Source: Paenibacillus albus (GTDB lineage: Bacteria; Bacillota; Bacilli; Paenibacillales; Paenibacillaceae). Taken from it: a DNA stretch of 64,000 nt. The DNA lies in contig NZ_CP034437.1 in assembly GCF_003952225.1 (NCBI RefSeq), positions 1,221,501 through 1,285,500 on the forward strand, read 5' to 3'. How positions within the stretch are numbered: the first letter of the stretch is position 1; each line of letters starts with the position of its first letter. The notes under the pieces were generated by a model that saw nothing but the letters and a program-made list of their open reading frames with translations, made no database searches and had not been told where the DNA came from. Shown piece by piece: positions 36,724-45,838 of this stretch. A program made the translations under genes and the position numbers.

Positions 36724-38352
36724 ATGATGATGATTGCTGGAGGATTCATGCGCGGCGGAAAGACGCTGCTTGCCATTATACTGCTGTGCGCCGGCGTGAT
36801 TCAGATCACCGCTTGCAAGCGTACGGAGGATGTGCCGCCGGCGAAGGTTGTGAATGAGCTGCCAGTTGGCGTTCCACCGACGACCAGCACGAATACGGGT
36901 AATGCTGCTACTTCAATAACCAATGATACTCCGATTACGTTGACCGTCTATGTGGACATGCCTTGGTTCTTGGTCGATTCGTTTACAGGGCCGATACCGG
37001 AAGAGCTGACGAAGCGAACAGGGGTAAAGCTGAACATTATCCGCAGTAAAGATACGAATGAGCTGCCTGCCATGCTGGCAAGAGGCGATCTGCCGGATAT
37101 CATCTATTCCGATCGACTCGCTGACCGATTGGCTACGAAAGAAACAAGCTATGCGTGGGATTTATTAATGAATGCATACACACCGAAATTCGTCGTTTCG
37201 GACGAAGAGAAGCGGCTGAACGCTTCATCGGACGGGCATTTCTATACGATCCGCAATTTCTACCAGAGGGAAGTCGATATGTTCAATCCGTACACGTTGG
37301 CAGGACCGGATACGGCTGCGCTTACGATTCGCGACGACATGATGAAGCAGCTTGGCAATCCGCCACTCCATACGTTAGCGGATTTAGAGCAGATTCTGCT
37401 CGGTGTAAAAGCGAAGTATCCGGGTAACATCCCGCTCTTGCTGGATGAGAAATCGCAGTGGAGCAAGTACTTCAAGGAGCGGTTCGGTGTGGAAGGCTTA
37501 TATCAGCATGACGGCAAAGTGCAGAGTCAGCTTCGTAATCCGAAGCTGCTGGACTATTATCTGTTTCTGAACCGGCTGTATAGGGAAGGGCTTATTCTAC
37601 CGGAGAACTTTACGTTCAGCCACGATCAATATATCGAGAAACGCGACTCAGGCTTGGCATTCGGCTTCATACGCAATGTGTATGATGCGAGTGCGGCGAA
37701 CAGTGCCTATAAGGCAGCTGGCATGAGTGCTCATGCCAAGCTCGTCACTTCGCCGCTGTCGAACTCTTTCGTACATGTGAGTGCTGCGATAGGCTGGGCC
37801 GGTACTTATGTGACGAAAAAGAGCCATTATCCGGATGTTGCGATCCGGTTGCTGCAATACTTGCGAAGCGAGGAGGGGCAGCGTCTGATGGCTTGGGGCA
37901 TAGAAGGTGTGCACTGGCATATGTCAGAGGATGGCTACCCGGTGTTTGAGGAGCAATTTCTGAAGGAAAAGTATGCGAACTATGATCAATGGGTGCAGAA
38001 GTACGGCGTCATGGCGTGGGCGTTCGGCGTCCACGGCAATACTGCGAATCAAGCGGCCTATGACCCCAATCAGCCGGAGATGATGGAGGCGCTGCGCGTA
38101 GAGAAGGAACACACGGTCTACGAGCCGCTGCTTGCAAGTGTTAATCCGCCGTCGGATACGCAGGAAGCGGGCATCGCGGGAGATGTGGAGGCGCTAATCA
38201 GCGGTGAGCAGACGAAGGTGATACTCGCGGATACGCAGGAAGCATGCGTGGAGCAATTTAATTTGATGGTGAGCAAGGCAGAGGCGCTTGGCCTGTCGAA
38301 GCTCGAGAATTGGATGAGCAACAAGTATGCGGCTGTCTCACAGAAAAAGTAG
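36724..38352 (+). CDS. Second sugar-binding lipoprotein (extracellular solute-binding protein)
   Basis: 542 residues from the first of three consecutive ATG codons (36724, 36727, 36730), behind GGGAGAGGG; a later ATG at 36748 behind TGGAGG is also possible. Signal peptide with ITAC lipobox, then a short tether. The mature part resembles LplA-type proteins (TLTVYVDMPWFLVDSFTGPIPEELTKRTGV; LARGDLPDIIYSD). It is 122 bp after the permease, beyond a terminator, and has no permease of its own. It could feed the same transporter or act as a sensor partner for the convergent YesM-type kinase. Confidence 0.88.
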   Translation: MMMIAGGFMRGGKTLLAIILLCAGVIQITACKRTEDVPPAKVVNELPVGVPPTTSTNTGNAATSITNDTPITLTVYVDMPWFLVDSFTGPIPEELTKRTGVKLNIIRSKDTNELPAMLARGDLPDIIYSDRLADRLATKETSYAWDLLMNAYTPKFVVSDEEKRLNASSDGHFYTIRNFYQREVDMFNPYTLAGPDTAALTIRDDMMKQLGNPPLHTLADLEQILLGVKAKYPGNIPLLLDEKSQWSKYFKERFGVEGLYQHDGKVQSQLRNPKLLDYYLFLNRLYREGLILPENFTFSHDQYIEKRDSGLAFGFIRNVYDASAANSAYKAAGMSAHAKLVTSPLSNSFVHVSAAIGWAGTYVTKKSHYPDVAIRLLQYLRSEEGQRLMAWGIEGVHWHMSEDGYPVFEEQFLKEKYANYDQWVQKYGVMAWAFGVHGNTANQAAYDPNQPEMMEALRVEKEHTVYEPLLASVNPPSDTQEAGIAGDVEALISGEQTKVILADTQEACVEQFNLMVSKAEALGLSKLENWMSNKYAAVSQKK

Positions 38353-38366
38353 GTGCTTGGTACGAC

Positions 38367-38400
38367 AAAGGGCTACCCGAGAAAAGTCGGGTAGCCCTTT
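38367..38400. terminator. Bidirectional terminator between convergent genes
   Basis: GGGCTACCCGA and TCGGGTAGCCC form an 11-bp stem with loop GAAAAG, flanked by AAA on the left and TTT on the right. Confidence 0.88.
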
Positions 38401-38431
38401 GTATATCACGACCACAGCAGTGGGCTCAAGC

Positions 38432-39217
38432 TCATGAATTGCCCGATTGACTATACTCCCCGAACTGGCGAGGGGTCATGCCGGTATGCTTCTTGAACAC
38501 CTTATAGAAGTGCCGCGGATTCTCGAAGCCGGTCAGAACGGCAACCTCGCTCAGCGGTAAGTTTGGGCGCTTCACGATTAGCTCCTTCGCCTTCACGACA
38601 CGCAGCTGATGAATATACGCGAGAACGTTCATGCCGGTCTCTTTCTTGAACAGGTAGCTGACATAGTTCGGATGGAGGCCGACTTGCTCAGCTACGGAGC
38701 TCAGCGACAGGTCGGTCTGATAATTCGCTTCGATATATTCGAGCATTTGCTTGCCGGCATCCGGCTTATCCATTTCGGCGGGGAAGCTGTCTTCATGCAG
38801 CTCGACTTCTGCTTCATCCTCTTGCTCGTTTTGCAGATCAAGCTCCGCCTGAATTTGCTCGCCAATCTTCGTGAGCAGCTCGCCGAGCTGTTCATCGTTA
38901 ATTGGCTTAAGCAAGTAATCGATGACCTTCAGCCGCAGCGCGCTTCTTGCATAAGAGAAATCATCGTAGCCGGTTAGAATGATGAACCTGCCGCATAGAT
39001 CTTCATTCTGGGCAGCTTGAATGAATTCCAGCCCGTTCATCTGCGGCATGTTAATATCCGTCATGACGAGGTCTGCCGGATGCTGGCGCAAATCCTCAAG
39101 CGCTTCCTCAGCGCTTGGCGCGCCGGCAATTTCCTGGAACGGCAGATCAAGCGCCTTCACTTTACGCAGCAGCCCTCTCAGAATCGGCGCTTCATCTTCT
39201 ACAATTAACAGCCTCAT
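38432..39217 (-). CDS. YesN-like response regulator with AraC output domain
   Basis: 261 residues, short form. Receiver domain (1-120) with E7-D8, D54 (VMTDINMPQMNG) and K102 (DYLLKPIN). An acidic linker (NEQEDEAEVELHEDSF) leads to the AraC HTH pair (LSLSSVAEQVGLHPNYVSYLFK; LSEVAVLTGFENPRHFYKVFKKHTGMTPRQF). AGGGGGAA precedes the ATG, which overlaps the kinase stop (ATGA). Likely activates the Lpl-type transporter or the second binding protein that face it. Confidence 0.93.
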   Translation of the reverse strand: MRLLIVEDEAPILRGLLRKVKALDLPFQEIAGAPSAEEALEDLRQHPADLVMTDINMPQMNGLEFIQAAQNEDLCGRFIILTGYDDFSYARSALRLKVIDYLLKPINDEQLGELLTKIGEQIQAELDLQNEQEDEAEVELHEDSFPAEMDKPDAGKQMLEYIEANYQTDLSLSSVAEQVGLHPNYVSYLFKKETGMNVLAYIHQLRVVKAKELIVKRPNLPLSEVAVLTGFENPRHFYKVFKKHTGMTPRQFGEYSQSGNS

Positions 39218-40995
39218 GATGATTCCCCCTTTCTCGGGATGCGTAAGGCAACGGTCGTCCCTTCCCCGAGCACACTTGTAATTCTTAGCCCGTAGGCTTG
39301 TCCGAATTGGCTGATCATGCGTTCATGCACGTTCATGAACCCGATGCCGCCGGGCTTCTCGGATTCTTGCGGCCTAATCTCGCCATCTAACGTGCGATTC
39401 AGCATATCGAGCTGCTCCGGTGTCATGCCGACGCCATTGTCGCGAATCTCTACGACAGCAAGCTCGCCCTCGAGCCAGGCTTCTATATGCAGCACCCCGG
39501 TCTTGCTGCGCTTCGAGATGCCGTGAATGATTGCATTTTCGACGAGCGGCTGAATGATAAATCGCGGGCACTCCCTTAAGAGCAGAGCTTGATCCCGAAC
39601 AACGATATCGTACTGCAGCCGTTCCTCCATGCGCACCTTGTAGATTTCCAGATAACTGCGAATATGCGACAGCTCGTCCTTCAGCGTCGCATGATTGCTT
39701 CGCGATAAGCTGTAACGGATCGACTGCCCGAGAGCGTAGAGCATCTTCGCAACGTCGGGGTCTTCGTTCTCCTCCGCCGCCATCCGAATCGCTTCAAGCC
39801 CGTTATAGATGAAATGCGGATTAATCTGCGCTTGAAGCGCCAAGTAAGCCGCTTCCTTTTGCCTAAGCTGTGAGATGTCGATCTTGCTCATCAGCTCGTC
39901 ATTACGGGTAATCATCGTGTTATAGGACGAGACGAGGAAGGCGATCTCATCGCTGCCGCGGTCTTCGTCGTAGCGTGTCAGCAGATTCATGCGCATGTGC
40001 CGTCCAAGCTTCAGAATACGTTGGACGACCGTAGAGAAAGTGACGAAATAAGCGCCGGAAAGAATGACGAGCAGCGCTGCAATGACAAGCACATACCACC
40101 TTACAAGACTATTCGTGCGTTGAAAAAGCTCGTCCGTCGGCGTAAGCGCCATAATCGTCGCTGACATTTTCGGTACCTGGAATTTGTTCATCAACAGCTC
40201 ACCGCCAGATGCTTCGAAGTACTGATAAGGCCTTGGCATCTTAATGGAGGAGAAGATTTGCTCCAAGTCTCCGGAAGTGAGCGGCATGTCGGGCTTGGAG
40301 ACTGTGACTATATTCGTACCGAGGACGTTTCCCTTATCGGTCACGTAGAAATAATGCGCATTGGCACCGCTCGGATCATTCGAATGGAGCAGGCTGCTGA
40401 CGAAATTACGCTTAAGGCGGATCTCCAGAATGCCGATCTCCTGCGTAAAGTCTTCATTATATAGCTTCTTATAGTATGTCAGCTGCAGCGCATCCGGACT
40501 CTTATCGACGATCTGCTGCAGCCAGTAGCCTTCGCCAAGCTTCAGCTTGTCCACTTCCGGAGCAATGGTGCTGGCACTGTCAACGATGCTGGCGCCGAGG
40601 TTCAGCACCTTCGCGTTTATTTTGTACACACGGATGCGGTCAATGTAATTGGAGCTATTCTTATAGAAGTTAAACAGCGGCACAAGATCCTTCAAGTAGA
40701 CATACACCTGTTCGGCCGCCGTCGTATAGTTGCCGGAGAGCAAGCCGCTTAAGGTGCGGTTCGACTGGAACATGTCGTGAATCATCTCGATCTGGCTTAA
40801 ATTCATTAGGAAGGTGGAACCAACCTGTTGAATGAGGTACTCACGGTTCGTGGCGTAATCCTTCACGGCATTATTATGCAGCTGTTTATAGTAAAGCGAG
40901 CCAATGAGCAGCGTTGGCAGCAAAATAATGACGACATAGCCGATAATCATCTTCTGCGCGAGCCCGACTCGGAATTTGCGGAACCTGCGAAACAT
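39214..40995 (-). CDS. YesM-like sensor histidine kinase
   Basis: 593 residues, first gene of the pair. Transmembrane helices at about 15-35 and 300-320 flank a sensor domain of about 260 residues. HAMP is at about 321-375, phosphoacceptor H394 (INPHFIYNGLEAI), N-box FVENAIIHG-like (PLVENAIIHGI) and DNGVGMTPEQ. GAAGGTGAATTC precedes the ATG. The gene order (kinase first) differs from the other YesMN pair at 9130-12545, where the regulator comes first. Confidence 0.93.
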   Translation of the reverse strand: MFRRFRKFRVGLAQKMIIGYVVIILLPTLLIGSLYYKQLHNNAVKDYATNREYLIQQVGSTFLMNLSQIEMIHDMFQSNRTLSGLLSGNYTTAAEQVYVYLKDLVPLFNFYKNSSNYIDRIRVYKINAKVLNLGASIVDSASTIAPEVDKLKLGEGYWLQQIVDKSPDALQLTYYKKLYNEDFTQEIGILEIRLKRNFVSSLLHSNDPSGANAHYFYVTDKGNVLGTNIVTVSKPDMPLTSGDLEQIFSSIKMPRPYQYFEASGGELLMNKFQVPKMSATIMALTPTDELFQRTNSLVRWYVLVIAALLVILSGAYFVTFSTVVQRILKLGRHMRMNLLTRYDEDRGSDEIAFLVSSYNTMITRNDELMSKIDISQLRQKEAAYLALQAQINPHFIYNGLEAIRMAAEENEDPDVAKMLYALGQSIRYSLSRSNHATLKDELSHIRSYLEIYKVRMEERLQYDIVVRDQALLLRECPRFIIQPLVENAIIHGISKRSKTGVLHIEAWLEGELAVVEIRDNGVGMTPEQLDMLNRTLDGEIRPQESEKPGGIGFMNVHERMISQFGQAYGLRITSVLGEGTTVALRIPRKGESS

Positions 40996-41292
40996 GAATT
41001 CACCTTCTTAGCTGTAAGCGAATCTTTCGTACCTCATTATAAAGTACTTTCCCGCGAATATACAGAGAGAGCGTTTGCAATGGCGTCAATATGTGTTTCA
41101 TTAAGTTTTTCTCATCATATTCTCAGAAAAGAGCAGGAGCGGCGATAGGACTAAGGGCCCGTGCTCATTGAAAAATAGTGGAAGTTTTAGCTGTGTTATA
41201 GTGTTTCTAGGCAACCGAGCAATCCATTAGAGGCTGCTATGACGACTAATTCCTAACCTACAAAATTCAATGACAGCAGGAGGAACTTAACG

Positions 41293-42054
41293 ATGAAAAC
41301 TACAACTAACAATAAACGTTTCAACGTAAAAATGATCGGTATTACATTGGGAGTATGCGTAGCTATCGGCGGAAGTATGTTTGCGGCACCGGGCACGACG
41401 CACGCGGCGACGACTTCCAAGACGACGACAACGACGACAGCAGCGGCTTCCAAGACAGCTGATGAAAACACAAGCTTGGTGGATAACATTATTGCCACAG
41501 GCAAACAATATCTTGGCGTGGATTATAAATTCGGTGCCAAATCCGGCATTACGAGTGCGTTCGATTGCTCGTCGTTCATGCAATACATCTTCAAAGAGAA
41601 CGGCATCGACCTGCCGCGTTCGTCGAGACAGCAGGCCCTAGTAGGTAAGAAGGTAGCGAAAGCGGACCTGCAGCCTGGCGACCTCGTGTTCACGGATACG
41701 AATAAAGACGGCAAAATCAATCACGTAAGCCTCTACATTGGAGACGATAAGCTGCTGCAGACGTATCGTGTCGGCGTCGGCGTGACGATTTCTGATTTCA
41801 CAGGAAGCGCATGGGATCATACCTTCGTTACGGCACGCCGTGTAATTGACGATAGCCAAGCAGGTACAGGTACAGGTACAGGTACAGGTACAGGTACAGG
41901 TACAGGTACAGGATCTGATGAGAACAATGGAGATGACACAGGTACAGATACCAATTCGGGATCGGATTCGAACACAAGTGATCAGGTCAAATCCGGTACA
42001 TCGGGTAACGCTGGGTATCATTCGGACAAGCCTAGCTACAGCTATAAACGATAA
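41293..42054 (+). CDS. Secreted NlpC/P60 cell-wall endopeptidase with repeat tail
   Basis: 253 residues, behind AGGAGGAACTTAACG. Signal peptide cleaved after THA (about 37). A Thr/Ala-rich linker leads to the NlpC/P60 domain (about 62-170) with catalytic C92 (FDCSSF) and H144 (INHVSLYIGD). Such enzymes cut D-Glu/meso-DAP bonds in peptidoglycan stems. The C-terminal tail is low-complexity: a Gly-Thr dipeptide run encoded by a hexanucleotide repeat, then acidic Asn/Asp/Gly sequence. No SH3 or LysM wall-binding domain is seen. Confidence 0.92.
   Translation: MKTTTNNKRFNVKMIGITLGVCVAIGGSMFAAPGTTHAATTSKTTTTTTAAASKTADENTSLVDNIIATGKQYLGVDYKFGAKSGITSAFDCSSFMQYIFKENGIDLPRSSRQQALVGKKVAKADLQPGDLVFTDTNKDGKINHVSLYIGDDKLLQTYRVGVGVTISDFTGSAWDHTFVTARRVIDDSQAGTGTGTGTGTGTGTGTGSDENNGDDTGTDTNSGSDSNTSDQVKSGTSGNAGYHSDKPSYSYKR
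41861..41912 (+). repeat. CAGGTA hexanucleotide microsatellite inside the NlpC/P60 gene
   Basis: Eight full perfect CAGGTA units plus a partial CAGG. It encodes a Thr-Gly run. Because the unit is six bases, slippage would change tail length by two residues without a frameshift. Confidence 0.95.
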
Positions 42055-42084
42055 TGATTTTGTTAATCATATGAACATTTTGCA

Positions 42085-42129
42085 AAGCAGTCGTATCCCA
42101 GTGCTTCTAAGGGGTCCGACTGCTTTTTT
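42085..42129 (+). terminator. Rho-independent terminator
   Basis: AAGCAGTCG at 42085-42093 pairs with CGACTGCTT at 42117-42125, then a T-run to 42129. The loop is long (23 nt). Confidence 0.75.
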
Positions 42130-42196
42130 ATTTGGGATGATTCGAGTATAATTTATTGGATAAACTATCAATCTAGTGAAATGTTTCAGCAGGTCA

Positions 42197-42225
42197 TTGT
42201 AATTCCGAGTATTCCGATGTATAAT
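42197..42225 (+). promoter_or_regulatory. Sigma-A promoter of the oligopeptide operon
   Basis: TTGTAA at 42197-42202, 17-bp spacer, perfect TATAAT at 42220-42225, 43 bp before the binding-protein start codon. Confidence 0.75.
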
Positions 42226-42268
42226 TCGAAATAACAAAACAACGCATCATTTTGAAGGGGCTGACAGC

Positions 42269-43939
42269 ATGATTAGAAAAAGAAGAAGAAGCTTTTCCGT
42301 AGTAATTGTTTTAGCCGTATTAACACTCGTAATTAGCGCGTGCGGCGGAAATTCAGCGAACAATAATTCGACTGAGAATTCGAATAAAGGCTCGAACGTA
42401 ACGAACACTGGCACTGCAAACAGCGGCGACGCTGCAACGGATACATCGACTGACGCTTCCCAGCCGAAAGACGGCGGAAACCTAATTGTTGCAGTAGGCG
42501 CTGACCCTGATGTACTTAACCCAATCTATGCGGGCGACCGCGTTAGCTTGACCATTGACCAAGCGCTGTATGCGCCTCTGTTCCAAATCAACAACGGCAA
42601 GAAAACATACTACCTGGCAGACAGCTTGACGCCATCTGCTGATAACCTCACTTATACATTGAAGCTGAAGAGCGGCCTTACTTGGCACGACGGCCAGCCG
42701 TTGACTGCTGATGACGTTGTCTTCACATTCGATAAGATTCTCGACAAGAACCAGAACAGCTTCTTCCGCGATTACCTCGTATTCGGCGACAAGCAGGTTC
42801 AAGTAACGAAGGTTGACGACTTGACGGTAGAATTCAAGCTTCCGCAAGTAAACCCAGCTTTCGAAGCGACACTTGTGCAGCTGACACCGATTCCGAAGCA
42901 TATTTTCGAGAAAGAAGCAGATATTCAGAAGAGCACGAAGAACGCGGCGCCAGTTGGTTCCGGCCCGTTCAAGTTCAAAGAGTACAAAACAGGCGAGTAT
43001 GTAACGCTTGAGCGCTTCGATAACTATTTCGAAGGCAAGCCGCATCTTGATTCCATCACATACCGTGTTGCAAAAGATACGAATGCTGCTAACCTTGCCC
43101 TGCAGAACGGCGAGATCAACGTGAAATATCTGGATCCGCAAGACGTTTCCACAATTGAAGGTACTGGCAAGTTCGATATCCTGCCATACGCTGAAGGCCG
43201 TCTGTCCTACCTCGCGTTCAACGAGAACAGTGACATTGGTGTGCTGAAGAAGAAAGAAGTTCGTCAAGCAATCAGCTATGCGCTGAACCGTGAAGAGGTT
43301 ATCCAAGCGGCATACGCTTCGCCAGACTATGCAGATCAGGCTCATTCGGTCCTTACACCAGACACACTGTACCACACGAATGATGTAACATCGTTTGATA
43401 ATGACGTTGCGAAAGCGAAAGAGCTTCTGCAGCAAGCTGGTGTTAGCAACCTGAAGCTGCGCTTCATCGTAACAAGCGGCAATAAAGTACAAGAGGCAGT
43501 TTCCCTGTACGTGCAGCAGAAGCTGAAAGATGTTGGCATCGACGTTCAACTGCAAAGCCTAGACGCATCTGCATTCGGCGCGAAAGCATACGATCCGAAA
43601 GCAACTGACTTCGACCTGTTCGTTGGCGGTTACATCATGGGCTCTGACCCAGATGCTTACAGCGTACTGTTCACATCGAACGGCGCATACAACTCCTTCC
43701 ACTACGGCAATACAGAAGCAGACGGCCTCTGGAAACAAGGCTCGACTGAAGCTGACACTACGAAGCGCGGAGAAGTGTACAAGAAGATCCAAGAAATTAT
43801 CGCTGGCGACGCTCCAATCTACCCAATCGGATACACGAAAACAATCGTTGCATTCGACAAGCAATTCGGCGGTGTAGACGAAGCGGTTCTGAAGCCGGTC
43901 GTAATTTTCGAAGATCCAGCTAAACTGTACTTGAAATAA
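42269..43939 (+). CDS. Oligopeptide/dipeptide-binding lipoprotein (OppA/DppE-like)
   Basis: 556 residues. Lipobox is ISAC after a KRRR-rich start, then an Asn/Ser/Thr tether. Family-5 binding-protein features are clear: YALYAPLFQINNGKK-type start, KLKSGLTWHDGQPLTADDVVFTFDKIL, APVGSGPFKFKEYKTGEYVTLERFDNYF, KEVRQAISYALNREEVIQ. Captures peptides for the transporter encoded by the next four genes. AAGGGG precedes the ATG at 42269. Confidence 0.93.
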   Translation: MIRKRRRSFSVVIVLAVLTLVISACGGNSANNNSTENSNKGSNVTNTGTANSGDAATDTSTDASQPKDGGNLIVAVGADPDVLNPIYAGDRVSLTIDQALYAPLFQINNGKKTYYLADSLTPSADNLTYTLKLKSGLTWHDGQPLTADDVVFTFDKILDKNQNSFFRDYLVFGDKQVQVTKVDDLTVEFKLPQVNPAFEATLVQLTPIPKHIFEKEADIQKSTKNAAPVGSGPFKFKEYKTGEYVTLERFDNYFEGKPHLDSITYRVAKDTNAANLALQNGEINVKYLDPQDVSTIEGTGKFDILPYAEGRLSYLAFNENSDIGVLKKKEVRQAISYALNREEVIQAAYASPDYADQAHSVLTPDTLYHTNDVTSFDNDVAKAKELLQQAGVSNLKLRFIVTSGNKVQEAVSLYVQQKLKDVGIDVQLQSLDASAFGAKAYDPKATDFDLFVGGYIMGSDPDAYSVLFTSNGAYNSFHYGNTEADGLWKQGSTEADTTKRGEVYKKIQEIIAGDAPIYPIGYTKTIVAFDKQFGGVDEAVLKPVVIFEDPAKLYLK

Positions 43940-43951
43940 GAAAAATTACAA

Positions 43952-43985
43952 AAAATAAGCTGGGTTACACCAGCTTATTTTTTGC
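43952..43985 (+). terminator. Hairpin with T-run between binding protein and first permease
   Basis: AATAAGCTGG pairs with CCAGCTTATT around a GTTACA loop, then a T-run: a complete intrinsic terminator within the operon. Read-through is needed for the permease and ATPase genes, so it would lower their level relative to the binding protein. Confidence 0.85.
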
Positions 43986-44010
43986 TACACAAAGCAGGGA
44001 GACTTAACGA

Positions 44011-44961
44011 ATGAGACAACTCATCGCTAGACGTTTGCTGCAGACGATACCGATGCTATTCTTCGTATCGATTGTCTGCTTTGGTATGATCAAGCTGGCG
44101 CCGGGCGATCCGGTGCTAAACTTCGTGACACCGAACATGCATCCGGACGATATCGAACGCGTCCGCCATAATCTCGGCCTTGATCAGCCGGCGTATATTC
44201 AATATTTTCACTGGTTAAAGGAATGCTTAACCGGCAACTTGGGTTACTCCCTCATCAATCATAAGCCTGTCTTGGGTCAGATTCTGGAGCGTCTACCTGC
44301 AACTGCGGGACTTGTAGGAATTTCAATCGCCCTTGCTGTAGTGCTTGCGATTCCGTTCGGGCTGCTCGCAGGGGCTTATCGGAATCGATGGGTGGACAAG
44401 CTCGTGAATTTGCTGGCTTACATCGGCATTTCGATCCCGCTCTTCTGGCTCGGCATACTATTTATGTATTTCTTCGCGCTTAAGGTGCATTGGCTGCCGA
44501 GCATGGGGATGCGCACGATCGGAAAGGAGTCGGTGCTTGATGTCATCAAGCACGGCATTCTGCCTTGCTCGGTTCTCACGATCAGCTTCCTGTCCAGCTA
44601 CGTGCGTTATATCCGCTCCAGTACGATAGGTCAGCTGAAAGAAGATTATGTTCAAATTCAATATGCATTCGGCTCGAATCAAACTGCGATTCTGTTTCGG
44701 CATGTAACGAAGCATGTCCTGCTGCCTGTCATAACGCTTCTTGGATTGTCGATGGCTGAGCTTGTCGCCGGTGCGATCATTACAGAGACGGTATTCACTT
44801 GGCCGGGTATCGGCTCGCTTACGGTGACTGCTGCCAAAGGGATGGACTATCCGATCATTATGGGCGTTACGCTATTCTCTGCCTTAATGCTCATGCTCGG
44901 GAACTTAGCCGCAGACCTGCTGTACAGCGTAGCCGATCCAAGAATCAAACAGACGAGGTGA
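44011..44961 (+). CDS. Oligopeptide ABC transporter permease OppB/DppB-type
   Basis: 316 residues, six helices. The conserved start MRQLIARRLLQTIPMLFFVS, the periplasmic GDPVLNFV...LGLDQPAYIQYFHWL region and the C-terminal TETVFTWPGIGSL motif identify the OppB group. Forms the pore with the permease at 44966. GCAGGGAGAC precedes the ATG. Confidence 0.94.
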   Translation: MRQLIARRLLQTIPMLFFVSIVCFGMIKLAPGDPVLNFVTPNMHPDDIERVRHNLGLDQPAYIQYFHWLKECLTGNLGYSLINHKPVLGQILERLPATAGLVGISIALAVVLAIPFGLLAGAYRNRWVDKLVNLLAYIGISIPLFWLGILFMYFFALKVHWLPSMGMRTIGKESVLDVIKHGILPCSVLTISFLSSYVRYIRSSTIGQLKEDYVQIQYAFGSNQTAILFRHVTKHVLLPVITLLGLSMAELVAGAIITETVFTWPGIGSLTVTAAKGMDYPIIMGVTLFSALMLMLGNLAADLLYSVADPRIKQTR

Positions 44962-44965
44962 CCTC

Positions 44966-45811
44966 ATGAATCGCAGCAAATGGAGAAATGTACGTAACGA
45001 GCTGTTATCGAATAAATGGGGCATCGCAGCCGTCATTGTTCTTGTTATTTTCACGATTGGGGCGGTACTTGCTTTTCTTGCTCCTTATGATCCGAATAAA
45101 TTGAATGTGCTTGAACGTCTGCACAAGCCAAGCGGTGCGCATTGGTTCGGTACTGACGATTACGGCCGGGATTATTTCTCGCGTGCACTCTACGGCGGCC
45201 GTGTGTCGTTATTAGTTGGCTTTACTTCTATGCTGCTCGCAACAACAATCGGTGTGATCGTTGGTATCGCAAGCGGCTACTTCGGCGGCTGGTTGGACAA
45301 CTTGCTTATGCGAGCAGTCGAAATCTTCATGTCAATCCCGTCGTTCTTGCTCTTGCTCCTGCTCAGCGTGTTATTGAAGCCAAGCGTAATTGGCATTGTT
45401 CTCATTGTCTCTTTCTTAATGTGGATGAGCATTTCCCGGATTATTAGGGCGGAAACGATGAGCGCGAAGGAACGGGAGTATGTGCTCTATGCCAGAGCCT
45501 CCGGGCAGAGCTCCTTCGGCATTATTATCAAGCACATTCTGCCGAACCTGATGCCTGTTATTATTGTTGGTGCATCGAATACAATTGGCTCCGCTATTCT
45601 GATGGAGTCATCTCTGAGCTTCCTGGGCTTTGGGGTGCAGCTGCCAACGGCAACATGGGGCAGCATGCTGAACAATGCGCAGGGTTATATCGGACAGGCG
45701 CCTTATATGGCGGTCTTCCCGGGCTTATTTATTTTCTTGACCGTGCTGAGCTTTAACGTGCTCGGTGATATTCTTCGTGTGGGCTTCGAGCCGAAGCTTA
45801 CCAAGCGCTAA
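44966..45811 (+). CDS. Oligopeptide ABC transporter permease OppC/DppC-type
   Basis: 281 residues. Has the OppC N-terminal region (AFLAPYDPNKLN; HWFGTDDYGRDYFSRALYGGRVSLLVG) and C-terminal MESSLSFLGFGVQLPTATWG. Starts four bases after the OppB-type stop with AGGTGACCTC as ribosome site. Confidence 0.94.
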   Translation: MNRSKWRNVRNELLSNKWGIAAVIVLVIFTIGAVLAFLAPYDPNKLNVLERLHKPSGAHWFGTDDYGRDYFSRALYGGRVSLLVGFTSMLLATTIGVIVGIASGYFGGWLDNLLMRAVEIFMSIPSFLLLLLLSVLLKPSVIGIVLIVSFLMWMSISRIIRAETMSAKEREYVLYARASGQSSFGIIIKHILPNLMPVIIVGASNTIGSAILMESSLSFLGFGVQLPTATWGSMLNNAQGYIGQAPYMAVFPGLFIFLTVLSFNVLGDILRVGFEPKLTKR

Positions 45812-45838
45812 GCGGTGGACATAAAGGAGTGAACACAG

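Noticed and set aside
36748..38352. Shorter start for the second binding protein
   Set aside because: ATG at 36748 has TGGAGG before it but the earlier triple ATG gives the better signal peptide and also has a ribosome site; kept only as an alternative.
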